This document shows, piece by piece, positions 10,149 through 22,618 of a stretch of 64,000 bases of DNA; position 1 is the stretch's first letter, and each line of letters starts with the position of its first letter. The position numbers and the translations under genes are program-made. The notes beneath the pieces were generated by a model. That model was given only the letters and a program-made list of their open reading frames with translations. It ran no database searches and was not told where the DNA came from. This stretch comes from Paraphysoderma sedebokerense (lineage: Eukaryota > Blastocladiomycota > Physodermatomycetes > Physodermatales > Physodermataceae), in NCBI GenBank assembly GCA_025602915.1, contig JAHLJZ010000062.1:81484-145483 (forward strand), read 5' to 3'.

Positions 10149-12744
10149 TTATAGCATACTCTTCAACAATTCTCCTTGGTTGTCACCTTTATTGTATTCT
10201 GCCCAGTCCTTAGCAATGGGAGCTCTAACCATACCATCTTCAACACCTAAACTTTCAACCAAAGGCATAGCAAATTTGGCGACTTCTTTGATTTGGTTGT
10301 TGAAGACTTGGGAGAGTTCGGTGGCGGCGGATGGAGTAAGGAGTTGAGAGGTAAGGTAGAAGGTAAGACTGGATTGGACGAGATGGAGGAGGAAGGTGCG
10401 GTATACTTGGGCGAGGATTTTGCTGTAATACATGGAACCAAGTTAGTCAAATTTCGGATGAAAAATCTTAGTTTAAAACATACCCAGCTTCAGAACCGCC
10501 TTCTTTGTTCAGGATTGCTTCGAAAGCATCCACACAGATTCTCTCACCATAGCTCTTTGCAACTTCTTGAATCAAGTCACTCTCTTCTTTCATCCAAACA
10601 TCAAAAAGTTTTGCACCCTTTCCGAGCTTACTCTTCATTCTACCGTCCAATTCTTTAACCAAGATGGCTTCTTTGATTCTGATTAATTTGGCTAAATCAG
10701 AGACAGAGTTGACATCGGTGGAAGACGGTTTGGATAAATCATATTTAACGTCGCCTTTGTTGACAGCGGCGAGCAGTTCCTTTGCAGTCTTTTGCATCAA
10801 AACGGCGTTGTCACCTTCGGCAGAAATACCGGCGTGGGAGAAACCGATGCCAAGGCCGAACAAGTTGGCACTAAGGTAACCTTGACCTCCAGTTCTTTCA
10901 CGGCAAATCTGTAATGATAAATTCAACTTAAATAAAAGCCACAGAACGTTTTGTAGTATAAGACCAATCGATGGAATACAAACCGATGCGACTCGTTCAA
11001 AGTTCCAAGTAACCAATGGTTTAATAACGCAACAAAGTCTGACAATTTCATCAACTTCTTTCTTGTTTCTTCCACCATTAGCCCAAGCAGTTTTACAATG
11101 ATTCAAACCAACATTTAATCCAACAGTGCGGACCAACAAGGGGATTAAAGCGTTTTGTTGAAGTTGGTAAGTTAAAATAGCAGTGTCCGATTTACCGGTA
11201 GGGCCGACAGTGAGACGGGTGGCAGAATACTTGAAACCGGTGTACAGGCAGGCTGGGGAATAGGAGGGGAAAGAGCGCCAAATTTAAGAGATCACCAAGT
11301 TACAAAGAGATAACAAGACGTGAAGTGAACTATTAGATGCTTACATTTAGTACCGCCAATACACATGCTAGCGATACAAAGACGACCAGCCAACAGTTGA
11401 TCGGCGACAGTGAGGAAACGACTAGAGAATCCAAGAAGGGATAAAGTTAATCTTTAACTCAAGCATTCCAATGGCTATTGAAGAGAAAACATACGCTCGT
11501 TTGGCTTTGATAGAACTCTTGAATACTCCGTTTCTGTCAACATCAGAATACTTGTTCAACAAGTTTTCGGCGGGAATTTTGACATTGGTAAAGATCAATT
11601 TTCCGTTATCCACACCTACATTGTTTGGAATGATACTGTCAACAGTGGCCCTACCAGGTCTTTGAGATCCATTGGCCGAACAGGTAAAGATAACAAACCG
11701 TTACAAGCGAATTTATGGCCCATATCGTGGATTTGAACACCCTTGGAAACAGACATATCTTCTTCTCTGATGCGAACCAAGAAGGCATGAATTCCTTCGT
11801 TTTTATTGTTGATATAAGTTTGCGCAAAGACGACCGACCATTTTGCGTGGATGGCACCCTGGATATCCATCGAGAGGAGAGATTGTGAGATACAGTAACA
11901 AGTATACAATATAGAGAATAATGTGAATTAAAAGAACGAAAAAGCAATCTTACGTTTGTAATCCAATACTTTTGAGCCAACACGGTAGGGGTGTTGATAA
12001 TGAATTCGTGGGTCTCGGGAATATATTTAGCGGTCTAATAGATACACCCAAAATAACCATAAACCAAGACCATTAATATTTTCTTATTACTTGTAACGAA
12101 GTGTAAACGGCAGAATCAGAACAACGTACCGTTTCCATTTCGACGGCGTTATTACCATAACCCAATTCTGTCAAAGCAAAACAACCCATGACACTCATGT
12201 CATCAATTCCCTTGAGTAATTTTCTGTGACGGTCAGTTCCGAGTTTGATGACTGTACCACCAAACAAGTTCCATTGGACTGTCATTTTGGTGGACATTGA
12301 TCCGTCAACCATACCCGATACTTCGTGGGCTGAATTGCGTTAAGGGGGTGTAATGGAATGGGGCCGTTAGTATTATGTATAAACAAGAGTATAAATTTGT
12401 TGAGTATAGCAGACAAACAACAACAAAGTATTGGTATTCATCTTGGCCGGGCACCAGACTCAAAATCGACACCTTGTATCATTAGTCATAGCGCAACGAA
12501 CAAGAAACTACCCACCAGCAAAGACATTTAAAGGATTCTTTTCAAAATCATAAACACTGATAAAGCCGTTTTCGGCAATCAATTTCAATCTCTCCAAAGC
12601 AATCTCACGCTCATATCGTAAAGATACATTGAAGCGGGGAGTGAATAAAGGGTCTTTGAGCAGTTCTCTGAATTTAGCTCTGTTGTTGTGATTGTCGTTT
12701 TCGAGGATGTGCTGGATACGTTGGAAGGCAGGGGAGCGAGACAT
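10149..12744 (-). CDS. Acyl-CoA oxidase (peroxisomal beta-oxidation)
   Basis: Oxidises acyl-CoA to trans-2-enoyl-CoA with FAD, passing electrons to O2 as H2O2, the first step of peroxisomal beta-oxidation. Nine exons (12744-12516, 12329-12130, 12034-11954, 11858-11699, 11615-11495, 11421-11345, 11252-10984, 10908-10484, 10422-10149) join in phase to 611 residues. Family blocks are present: the flavin-contacting region ([12 protein letters not shown]), QKYWITNGAIHA, the mid-domain [35 protein letters not shown], and the C-terminal [14 protein letters not shown] and [12 protein letters not shown]. The last residues are KSML, a non-canonical PTS1-like end; the start lacks an obvious PTS2. Length and block order match full family members. 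Confidence 0.93.
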
Positions 12745-13193
12745 GGTTCTGACAAGGAATTACGGGAGATACAGAATACAGATGCAGATGTCGTTGTTGC
12801 TGTTTGATTGCTGATATACTATCGCTGTGGATGTCGATGTCCTGATGCAGAGAATTCCCTCTTTCGCTCTCGTGTGACTTGAATCACGTCGATTCCCTTT
12901 TTCAGGCGATGGTCATGATCCATCATTGTCCACGGATGCAATCGGAATGGGGAAAGTATATCATGGGAGGGATGTATAGGCAAAAGACAGCGTCTATTAT
13001 TATTGTGGACATCATTATTCTATACTGGTCAGATACATACATACAGTTATTACAGAAACAGTCCAATTCTTTTCATTAAACCTGAAAATTCATTAATTTT
13101 TCTTTCTTGAAGCCTTTTCTGCATATCACTCACAGAAATAAAAATAGAGAATCAAAAGGGCATTCCCCCTTTCTTATGCTTTTTCTTTCAATT
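12745..13193. other. Intergenic, acyl-CoA oxidase promoter side
   Basis: Lies between the start of the acyl-CoA oxidase gene and the stop of the PAP2_C gene, so it should hold the promoter of the first and the 3' end of the second. No further gene or motif is evident. Confidence 0.4.
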
Positions 13194-15130
13194 CTAATCT
13201 CTCTTCTTTGGCGATTCAACGCCTTTACCTAACCCTAGACTCAGTGATGAACTCAAACTGGCCAAACTACTACTCGAATTCTTCGATATCAATTTAGGCA
13301 TCGCCGGCAACTGAGTAATGATACTATTGACTACATTCTCTACGTTACTACTAGAACTATTCTGGTTTCCAATCGACGATGAATTCACATCCTGAGATTT
13401 TACACTCGGATACGAATTCGATCGCATGTGGTGTCGTTGATCTTGAGTGGACTGTTCAGTGGGTATCGATGCACCAGTCGGGGCGGGTTCTGTTGCTGTT
13501 CGCTGGAGTGAGTTTACTGACGAAGGGGGAGAAGGCGTCGGAGAGCTAGCTAATTTCGGCATTTGTGCGATCCCATTCGATGGCGACGTAGAAGGACTTA
13601 GGATCGTAGAACTTTGTACTTCAATCATTTCGGGTTCTTGCACTTGAATCGGGTTACTGCCGATGCTATCTTCTTTGATAGTGATGGTAGTGGGTTCTAT
13701 TTTATCTGGGGACTCTGGATTCGAAGGCAACCTTTCTGGTGTAATAGAAATAGCGGATGCAGATCGCGTGACAGGAAGAGCAGCAGGAACAGGGACAGGA
13801 GCAGAAGTAGAGCCAGAGGGTATCGACCTTGATGGAATTGAAGGTACAGAATTCAATGATGTCAGGGGATGAGGTTGCTGATACGACCCAGAGAATGGAT
13901 TAAACGACTTTGGTTTTTCTTCTGCCGAAATGGAAGGTGTACGAGACTCGGCGGTCACGATGATTTCGATCGGTACTGAGGGAACATTATTTGTTTGCGC
14001 GATAGCAGGAGGGTGGACGAGGTTTTCAATTTGACTTTGACGACCACCAAGATCAACTTCCTGTTCCTCCTTTTCAATTCTCTCTTGACCGTCCAAATAT
14101 CGGATGGCACGGCCCCACCATGTGTATTGACCTATCCACCTCCAAGCTACCCAGTGATAGATTGACCAACATACAACGGTAATGAGGAAACCTATAATTT
14201 GGAAAAAACCAGCTTTGTTAAATTTTGAAACATTTAGATGTTGAATTAAATGTAAAATGAGACATACCAACAACGACATCAATCGTGTAGTGGTAGGAGG
14301 AGACAACAAGGGAAGCCATGCCGAGAAACGAGACAGCAAAGGGAATAAATAATAAAAACTTTTGAGAACTAGGAGTATACGTATGCCACACTCGATAGGT
14401 TACGACAAAAAACATGGTATGACCACTGAAAAAGACATCGCCTATTTTACCGAACAGCAAAAGCATTGAAATTTTGTTGAGTTATTTGAGCGACAATTGA
14501 GATAAGGTCTCCTAAGCCCCAGATGAAATTTAAAAAAAACATACCACAACTCATTCTTTGTTGCAAAGCCAGCATCAGAGCATCATACCAGATATTATCA
14601 TATGGTTTACTTTCACAATTTACCAACGGGTTGGGCAACACCGTCGCCACCACACAAGCTGCTCTCAATAAATAGACTGTCCCCACTGTATAAAAAACCC
14701 TTCTCATAGCCGTTGCACTCCACTTGGATAATGTACTGCATCTTATAATAATCAGCGCAAACGCCAACCTCACCAACCAATCCGAAACATCCGGGGGAAT
14801 TCCTGTCTTTGAAAACCATTCATAACCAGCCTGCATAGGGGGGTCCAGCAGGACAGTTCGTTGCGGAATTGGCACTAGATTATTAGGATTGATTCTATCT
14901 ACATGGGAATTCGAGAGACATGTTGTGTATGAGCCGATGAAAGCGTACAAGAACGAAATGCCCAGGAGTCGCAAGTCATGAGGGGAACGGTAGAGTTTGA
15001 GGTATGGTTTCACCGAGTTGAAGAGCTGTCTCGGTAGGGATGATATTCTCCTCGGCGGAGAAGCAATATTGTTTGCGAGGGAAGTGATGGGGGCTAGCGG
15101 AGATCTTCTCAGTATTCTTGGCAGCGGCAT
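13194..15130 (-). CDS. PAP2_C / sphingomyelin-synthase-like membrane protein
   Basis: Three exons (15130-14545, 14441-14268, 14191-13194) join in phase to 585 residues. The N-terminal 290 residues hold about six membrane segments with the motifs of the sphingomyelin synthase/PAP2_C family: CGDVFFSGHT and later SSYHYTIDVVVG, supplying the His-His-Asp catalytic set. Such enzymes transfer a phospho-head group onto ceramide or related lipids in the Golgi or plasma membrane. The remaining 290 or so residues are a Ser/Pro-rich, probably disordered cytosolic tail. Fungal inositol phosphorylceramide synthase (Aur1) belongs to a different branch, so the donor and product here are uncertain. Confidence 0.8.
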
Positions 15131-16800
15131 AAATTTTTATTTATCTACTTGACTGTTATATTCGCAAAGAGTGCAAGGTGCTGTGGTGGAGGGATGGGAT
15201 AAAAAAAGCGGAGGAAAAGCGAGTGTGCTGGGGGAAAAGCGAGGGAGGGGAATAAATAAAAGAACACTGCCGCTATCGCTGCCTTTGGAAAGCACAAACT
15301 CTATCGCAATGATAATATATCGACGTCAAAAGCACTGCTACAGACGAGGATTAGCAAACGAGGGAATTTTGCACTTGAGCCAAATCGTGGAATTCCCTCT
15401 CCGACAATCATCGCGTTGCTTAAAATAGAAACAACCTCTCTACAACCATTCGCTGCCATCGCATCTTTTGTGGAAATAATATTCATTCTCTGGCAATGAT
15501 GCCATGCTGATATTTGCATTGCCCCATTTGAAACTTTTCCGCTGCCAACATCACTGCCTGAATGTGCGCAAGTGATTGGTCATTTTCCAAAGTCCACTGA
15601 TTCGGCAATCCTCAATCATCAAATGTTTTTGTTGCCTCGAATTAGTTTCCAAAGTTGCCAAAATATGCGTTCCGATGCATAACAATCATTCCGCAGCAAA
15701 TACCCGCAATTATCTGTTTTTGTCTCTACAGTTTCAATTTTAAATACTAAATCTCACTTTCCAGAGTCTTGCTAGAGTTCAGCAAAACACATCGGCTCTT
15801 CCGATTGAAGCGATTTGAATTCTTAGTCATAACCCGAAAAAGTCACGCTACCATGTCGTGATATTGACCGTGGATAATGTTGTTTGAAAATATAAAATCA
15901 CAGACTTTTTACCTGAAATTTAAGGTATGCATAGCCATACAAGTCTCAATCTGGCAGAGAACCACAATAAACAATAGTGCCCTATAGTGCCACATGAAGA
16001 AATAAGAATAAAAATGAGACCTTAGTGTCGTCGCCTGAAAATTTGGCATTTTCGCCTTTCTTGACAATTGCCTGATTATGGTTACCGAAATGAATCTACA
16101 GAGTAATACTATAGGCGTCAATTTTAAATTAGAAAATATAACATCTAAAAATACGAGGAAACACTTAATTTAACACCAATATTTCGCCAGTATTGAATTC
16201 GCACTCTGGGATATTCATTCTACTGAATGTTTCAGTCTATCGATATCACATTATGAGTATAAATGAATGCTATAAGCCAATTTTTACATTATTTTCAAGC
16301 AACTCTAGAAGAGGACAATTTCTTTTTAGGTCGCCCGCAATGTCCTTTTGAATTAGTGTCAATCTAGCGTCAATCCAGCAATCGTTCGACAATCACATAG
16401 TTTGCTCTGTTCTAGCTCACATATTATTAAACATTTACCAGTTATCAACCGTTTAGTTAGACTCATTTTTTTGTTTTCAAGTTTGGATCGACTTTCAAAA
16501 TCGCGTTGATATTAATACAGCACCAAACACTCACTTGAGAATGCAAATTTTTAAAAGCGATTATAAATTATCTTTCTGCCTGAGTATGAGGAACTGTAAA
16601 TCGACTTGTTACAAATATTCCAGGACTGTTATTCGTTTAGAAATGCATTCAAAAGTTGGTTTGCTATACACTCCAGACAACAATGCAGATTGCCGAGCCA
16701 AGTTGAAGCCACGGAATGCAAAAACGAACCAACGCAACTACAGCTAAACGACAAACTCTAATCGTATTGTACAAAAAGTATTAACTATTGCAACAAAAAT
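15131..16800. other. Long intergenic region (1.67 kb), no gene recognised
   Basis: The longest gap outside the duplicated part. It separates divergent genes, the PAP2_C protein and DUG3. Short frames are present, for example 70 codons at 16535-16747, but none resembles a family or has convincing context. No tRNA-like clover leaf or strong repeat was noticed. Confidence 0.4.
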
Positions 16801-18229
16801 ATGTGTCGATGGGTGGTTTTCAAGTCCAAAGAGCCTGTATTGTTGGCTGATTTGTTAACAAGACCGGCTCATAGTGTTATCAATCAAAGTTTCGATTCCA
16901 GGTTTGATTCTTGACTTGTTTCATAGGGAACGCTAACAATGCGGAATACTTGATAATAATTACCCTTTAATCATACCTTTATTGTATTATTTCTCTTTAT
17001 GTGTTCAGATTACGAATGGACGAAGTCAGACCGTTAAACGGCGATGGTTTTGGTGTCGGTTGGTACGACCCACAGGAAAAACAATCTCCGCCTTGTATCT
17101 TCACATCGACACTTCCCGCATGGAACAATTTGAATTTAATTCGGTTAGCAGAAAAGGTCAAGTCACCGTTACTCTTTGCTCACGTTCGAGCTGCTTCGAG
17201 GTCTGTTGTATTTTAGTTGTGTTTGGCAGGTTTTGGTCGCCGTTGTTCACTTTGGATTCTGTGTTTGATGTTTTTAGTGGATTTCCAATCAGTGAAAGTA
17301 ATTGTCATCCATGGCAGTACGGTAACCTCATGTGGATGCATAACGGATATGTCTCCGGTTTCTCAAAAGTGAGTTGATTCCAATTCAGTTTCGATATTTG
17401 CGCCGTTTGACTTGTTCCCCCTGATCCGCCGATTTGTACTTTTTGCTATGCTCCCCAGATAAAGCGCCGACTACAAAATACTCTTCCTGATCCGATATTT
17501 CATTCTATTCTCGGTTCTACAGACTCAGAATGGAGTTTTGGACTGTTTCTCTCGCAATTACAAGATCCATTGAAGAAAGTATTTGAACCAGAAGAATTGA
17601 AAGATGCAATGTCTAAAACGATTGAATTATTGAGGATATGGAGCGAAGAAGCTGGTATAACCGAGGTAAGAACGTCGTATCTCATTATATTTCAATTCTC
17701 AGTTCCAGTCGTCGTGAATTCTAACGACGAGATATAATATAGCCTTCGCTTCTTAACTTTGCAGTAACAGACGGCGCCACTATTGTTTGTTCGCGGTATA
17801 TCAACTGTTCAGACAGAGAAGCCGCTTCATTGTATTATTCCAGTGGAACAAGATTTGATAAGTTGTCAGATGGGAGGTATCAAATGGTGAAACGAGACAA
17901 GAGAGAAGAAATGGTGGTAGTCGCCAGTGAACCCATCACTGTAAGCAAACATCCGTGTTTCTAATTTCTTGAACAATGTTCTAATCGTGAATTTCTATTT
18001 TTGATAGTTTGAACGAAACGATTGGTGTATCGTGCCTGACAATACGATACTAATTATAACTCCGAAACTAAACGTTCTTTTGTACCCTATTTTGGATAAA
18101 TTTTGGGTACCACCTCATGCCATCGAAACTCGCGAGAAAGAAGTCCCGTGGTGGTCTGTAGTGAGGAGAATCAAGAATGATCAAGGCGAAATCAGTAATG
18201 GTGTGGTGAGCGGGGAAAAAGCTATGTAG
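16801..18229 (+). CDS. DUG3: DUG3-like class II glutamine amidotransferase
   Basis: Acts in the cytosolic Dug1-Dug2-Dug3 pathway; Dug2-Dug3 removes the gamma-glutamyl residue of glutathione. Six exons (16801-16901, 17009-17200, 17278-17368, 17459-17665, 17743-17940, 18008-18229) join in phase to 336 residues. The ATG is followed at once by the N-terminal nucleophile (MCRWVVFKSKEP), which fixes the start. Family blocks follow: RPAHSVINQSFDSR, LNGDGFGVGWY, PAWNNLNL, FAHVRAAS, NCHPWQYGNLMWMHNGYVS, STDSEWSFGLFL, PSLLNFAVTDG and VVASEPITFERNDWC, all matching what I know of yeast Dug3 in order and spacing. The length is close to the yeast protein. Confidence 0.96.
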
Positions 18230-18707
18230 AAAATAGTTTAAAGATTGCAATATATTTATTAGCTGGTCATATTCTTACAATTGTATTGAGGGTTGTCATA
18301 TTGAGTGGCCTAGGGTACAATATCGTTACATCACAGTTGCACCATTCAGTGAATCACCGAATCTAGTGCGGATGTCCTACTCGAAGATGAGGATGCAGCG
18401 TTCGCGGCAGGAATGAATACGTCTAAACAACGTAGGTAAAGTCATTGATAAGATCAGAAAGCAACCGACGAAAGTCTAAATGCGTTGATGTATGTTGTAA
18501 ATATTGAGAACTTATTCGAAAATGGAACTCTATAGATGTTTGGTATAGATAGAACTGATATTCAGATACCCCAACTTAATTGTCTGCTAGCTTAGTACTC
18601 TTTATACACCAAGGAATAACACGGTTTGGATATTTATAGGTAGTATAATGAATATCTGGGCCAGTCATAACATGTACAAACTGTGATTTAGACTAACTAT
18701 ACTCCAG
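18230..18707. other. Intergenic, convergent 3' ends
   Basis: Spacer between the stops of DUG3 and the GST-like gene. A stretch near 18370-18480 weakly recalls the C-terminal part of a hAT-like transposase but is broken and short; otherwise nothing is seen. Confidence 0.35.
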
Positions 18708-20369
18708 TTATAAATTAGCTTTTCCTTTTCCCGGTTGAGCAAAATGCAGCTGAAAATCATCTCCAAAAACAACCGCCACCTTTTCCATTCCCTTCAGGCA
18801 TCTATTCACCATTTCGCCAAGTTCGCCTTTTGCATGGCCGGTTGTACTCCCGACCTCTTCGATTTCCGTAATCACATTTTTTACACCTTCGGCATTTCGA
18901 TCAATACCATTCCAAATTCGTTGCCACATGAATGCAGTAAAACTTAAATTCACTCGACTTCCCAATTGTTTCCCGTTCATAGTCGTTGGAACGAAACCGA
19001 GTGCACGAGGGATAGGATCATTGATGGCGTCGGGGTTGGATTGGAGTGAATTAAACAGTTTAAGCAAGCCCATTTGTGAGTGGGAAACTTGAGGAAGTAG
19101 ATCGTATAGGGGGGAAAGGAGAGGGTACACAGTCGATGGGATCTAAAAGTGAAATGTTATCAACACAGTAAGCAGAGAGCGAGTTAAGGTTAGAACTGAA
19201 CTACAGACTTTGTCGTCGTCTAACCATTTTTCGGGTTCATTTTTGGCTCGGATGAATTCAAGTTTTCCGTCTCCGGTTTCTTTCACGTCAATCACTCGAT
19301 TAGCTCCATACATAGATTCCCTCAACTTTTGCAATCGCTCAACATAATCAATCACGTATGGTGCCTTTAGTTTTGTAATTTGAGAAGGGATCGCATCGCT
19401 GTTAACCAATGAGCAAGGAGTATAAGTAAGGTGATATGAAAGGGTGGCAAGCGTAATCACAATGCTACTAACTTGTACATAAATGCCGTCAAATGTCCCA
19501 GCAATGCGAAATCTCCAGCGCAAGGTTTTGAACCCAACAGGAACGGATGGGAACGTAAATGATTGTTGAAGTTTTGAATGAAGGCCAAGAAAGTAGCTTC
19601 AATGAGTTCTTTATGAGCCGGATCAGACAAGCCGTATGCTCGAACTGATTTAACGAGTGATTTCAGAGACTAGAAACCGCTAATCTGTTAATCCGGTTAT
19701 CGTTAAAAGGAGAACTCGGTATCACATTTACCCTGTCAGCTGAGCTTGCTTGCTTCTCTAACGGTGCATTTGGAGCTAATTGTCTACCGAACTCAAACAT
19801 CAGATAGTCTTTAGTTTTATCAAACATGCCGAAACGGAAGTACAATCCAATAGTGAACAACCACTCATCTGGCGATAAGCATAACAACTACAAGTTAGGG
19901 ACCCGTCGATTTAAATTGACAAAAGACAGATATTCACCAGCAACAAATTCAAATAAATTGGATACAAATCGTTGTTTTGTCGAAGTTGGACGAATTTGCT
20001 TATCCTTATGAATTGATTCCAATCGGTCTAGAATGACATTACTACATAAACATAAGAGTCAACATCACCGAAGCCGTTCTTGGTCCCTGCGAACAGGAAC
20101 TTTGCGCACCTATCTTGCCACACTTTTCCATTCTCGTCGACCAAAACCGGTACAACTGCTTTTCCGGTTTTCGCAAAAATGAGTTTACGATAAATTAAAC
20201 CAGAAGGGGACACAACTTCGAATGGAATAGACTTGTACAGGAGATAGGCCTTGAGTTTTTGGAAAAACGGCGAGTACGGGGGTCCAACGAGCTGTAGAAT
20301 AAAACAGTCAGCATCAGTGGCAAAACGATACAGCTTTCTTCCACTAATACCATAATATACCTTGTACAT
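18708..20369 (-). CDS. Glutathione S-transferase-like protein
   Basis: Seven exons (20369-20361, 20291-20110, 20041-19938, 19868-19732, 19669-19473, 19398-19209, 19142-18708) join in phase to 417 residues; the first exon codes for three residues only. The N-terminus has a thioredoxin-like GST fold (YKLVGPPYSPFFQKLKAYL, VVPVLVDENGKVWQDS, SNVILDRLE). The helical part contains ADEWLFTIGLYFRFG and the capping segment FLLGSKPCAGDFALLGHL. GSTs conjugate or reduce with glutathione; the substrate is unknown. The roughly 200 residues after the GST core are a family-specific extension. The neighbouring DUG3 gene also concerns glutathione, but with convergent orientation I would not infer joint regulation. 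Confidence 0.82.
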
Positions 20370-20754
20370 TGCGAATTGATGAATGATCCAAGCGAGAGTT
20401 GACGAGATTTTTATGTTTTTATGGACCGAAGTACGGAATTTCGGTTGCTTACGAAATTACGCGAGCTGTGCGCTAAACCAGCCGAAATTTGTGTTGTTCT
20501 ATTTTTGTGATTTCAAATTGAGAATGTGTAATGCTGAAAATCAAACAGACTAAATATCATGTAGAGAGTAACGAAAAATAAAATTGATATTGCCCAAAAT
20601 ACAGTAGCCGATCAGTAAATTATTGCTAAATCACGAAGTTAATCACATCATATAATTTACAGCTTCAAGAAATAATTATATAAACATAGAATCACAAAAT
20701 TAGGCGATTTACATATAATATTGGGACTCCCGCAGACTTATACTGCCACAAGTC
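20370..20754. other. Intergenic, GST promoter side
   Basis: AT-rich stretch upstream of the GST-like gene and of the membrane-protein fragment. No earlier exons of that fragment could be recognised here. Confidence 0.35.
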
Positions 20755-21042
20755 ATGGCAATGTTAGTGATTTTACAGATATCATTCGTCTTCTATTGGA
20801 AATTCCGACCGTATGCATATCAATCATTGAACTACCTTGAACTCGCCGGAATCGCATGCTCCACTGCCGTTTTACTGGCCGGAATCATTTTCCATGTTCC
20901 ACCCTCTATTGCGGAGGATGCGCGAAAATCATTGAGCACAGCGATTTTAGTGCTCATGATTGGATATCTTGTAACCATTCTTTTTGCGGTTATGTATGAA
21001 TATGGTCTAATCAGGAAGAAGTCTCTGTTGAAGGGCAATTAA
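20755..21042 (+). CDS. Short multi-pass membrane protein or C-terminal fragment
   Basis: A single frame of 95 residues with three hydrophobic segments (about residues 1-14, 29-48 and 63-82) and a positively charged end (IRKKSLLKGN). The stretch FRPYAYQSLNYLELAGI resembles the last membrane helices of large fungal polytopic surface or TRP-like proteins, in which a cytosolic Lys/Arg tail follows. No upstream exons are visible, so this may be a truncated relic. I do not recognise a function. Confidence 0.4.
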   Translation: MAMLVILQISFVFYWKFRPYAYQSLNYLELAGIACSTAVLLAGIIFHVPPSIAEDARKSLSTAILVLMIGYLVTILFAVMYEYGLIRKKSLLKGN

Positions 21043-21211
21043 GCAGATTGATATATTCTGAAGTTTGGTCAGGATTTGAACGCTATTGAAGTACAATGCC
21101 ATCGTATGCAACAGAGATATTATATAGTAGATAGCATTTGCCATGCTAAGAGTGATTACTACTGTGGAACCTCTGAAATTGTTTGCTTCTCCAACAACCA
21201 TAAATATCATA

Positions 21212-22399
21212 TTAAGTAATGCATCTTGACAAGACCCGTTTCCCTTTGGTATAAAAATACTCTATCTCGTCTTGGGTATATCTCCATTTCTTTCCTTTGT
21301 CTTTCATCCAATACGCACTGATATCACGCATGACGACCCATTTTCTCCATTTCAATGCCTCATCCGTCGTCTCGGTTTCCAGCTGCGAAATCAAGTCATC
21401 AAGGTCAGGATCCAGATTTTCCGGCCGCGCACAGGTCGATTGATCGTCACAACCGCTGCTGTGGTAACTCGTGTTTGATGGAATCAGTTTTTTCAGAGCG
21501 TAGGATAAGGTCGGGTTTAATTCTGGACAGGGGTTTCGGGGCGGATCGAAAGGATGCATTGGTGGGCCTGCTATATCCACCACAACTGAAAACGAGAGGA
21601 AATCAATATCAAAAGCACCAGATCGGCAGGGTGAGGGAGTCAGTTATAAACCAGCAATATCAGAATCAGATAAATGGCTTTTGAATGTCAATTCTTAACA
21701 GAAATAGAATCTTTATGATGAAACACTAACTTGCACTCCTTAACGCAAGCCATGGCCCGTACTCCGAATGTATATTCAAAAAACAGTCCGTGTTGTAATA
21801 CGCCAATCCGGCTTCATGGGCTAAACGCTGCATTGCAACAAACTTGGGTGCTTTATCCCAATAATAACGGATTTCGAACTTTGGAAGCAAAGACGACGAC
21901 TGAAATAAATTAGATAAAGTTTGGTCGAGGGAAGCCTCAAGTGAATTTGCAACATAAGAATCGACTGTACAAAAATCGGCAGAGAAGAATATTCGTTCAA
22001 TTCACTTATTTTTATAAGTAGATAAATATTATGAAAAGACAGGCATACCTGGATTCAAATTATCTATATGAGAAGGATTGGCTTTTAAATAGTTGATAAA
22101 ACACGGCCACAGCAGTTTCGTATTTCCAACCAATATCCCCAATGTCGTCCTTTCCTCTTGGCCATTTGATTCTAAGAATGTTTCGTTGACAGCTGCATAT
22201 GAAAAGGTAGGAAGTCTGAATTGATCTGCGACTGCAAGGTTGTATCTTTTGAGTTTTTGGGATGTTGAGTTAACACTTGGATCAACCATGAAAGTAATTT
22301 ATAGTTGGCATACCGTTGGACAGGAAATGGCTGCACAATATCAAGGCCATGTTTCGAAAGCTGTTTGGTCAATGAATCAACTATACAAGCCCAATGCAT
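21212..22399 (-). CDS. MMACHC: MMACHC-like cobalamin-processing protein (CblC)
   Basis: MMACHC removes the upper ligand of imported cobalamins (decyanation, dealkylation with glutathione) and hands B12 on towards methionine synthase and methylmalonyl-CoA mutase. Four exons (22399-22314, 22245-22049, 21964-21731, 21585-21212) join in phase to 296 residues. Blocks line up with the animal protein: HGLDIVQPFPVQRYN, TLGILVGNTKLLWPCFINYL, NPVDSYVANSLEASL, PKFVAMQRLAHEAGLAYY, EYGPWLALRSAIVVDI and the end KWRYTQDEIEYFYTKGKRVL. All conserved regions are present, so it looks functional. This implies that the fungus uses cobalamin or can salvage it. Confidence 0.88.
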
Positions 22400-22618
22400 C
22401 TGGAATTCACAATGAAAGTAATTATGTATTTGCCTTGAAATGAAATTAGTGGACGTGTTGAAACTCTCTGATTAGTGTGCTGAGTTTATTGCGAATTTTT
22501 GGACAAAGCTCCAAGATCAAAGATGGGGCGAATATACTTCAGACACTAAATAATGAAGTACATCCATAAATGGTTTTCAATGTTTTTTGAAGTCTTAACA
22601 ATCCAAATTTGACAAATA

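Noticed and set aside
13447-13872. Plus-strand frames antisense to the PAP2_C tail
   Set aside because: They arise from the low-complexity Ser/Pro codons of the real gene on the other strand.
18370-18480. Possible hAT-like transposase relic
   Set aside because: Only a vague resemblance (KVIDKIRKQP-like reading) with stops on both sides; not enough to call.
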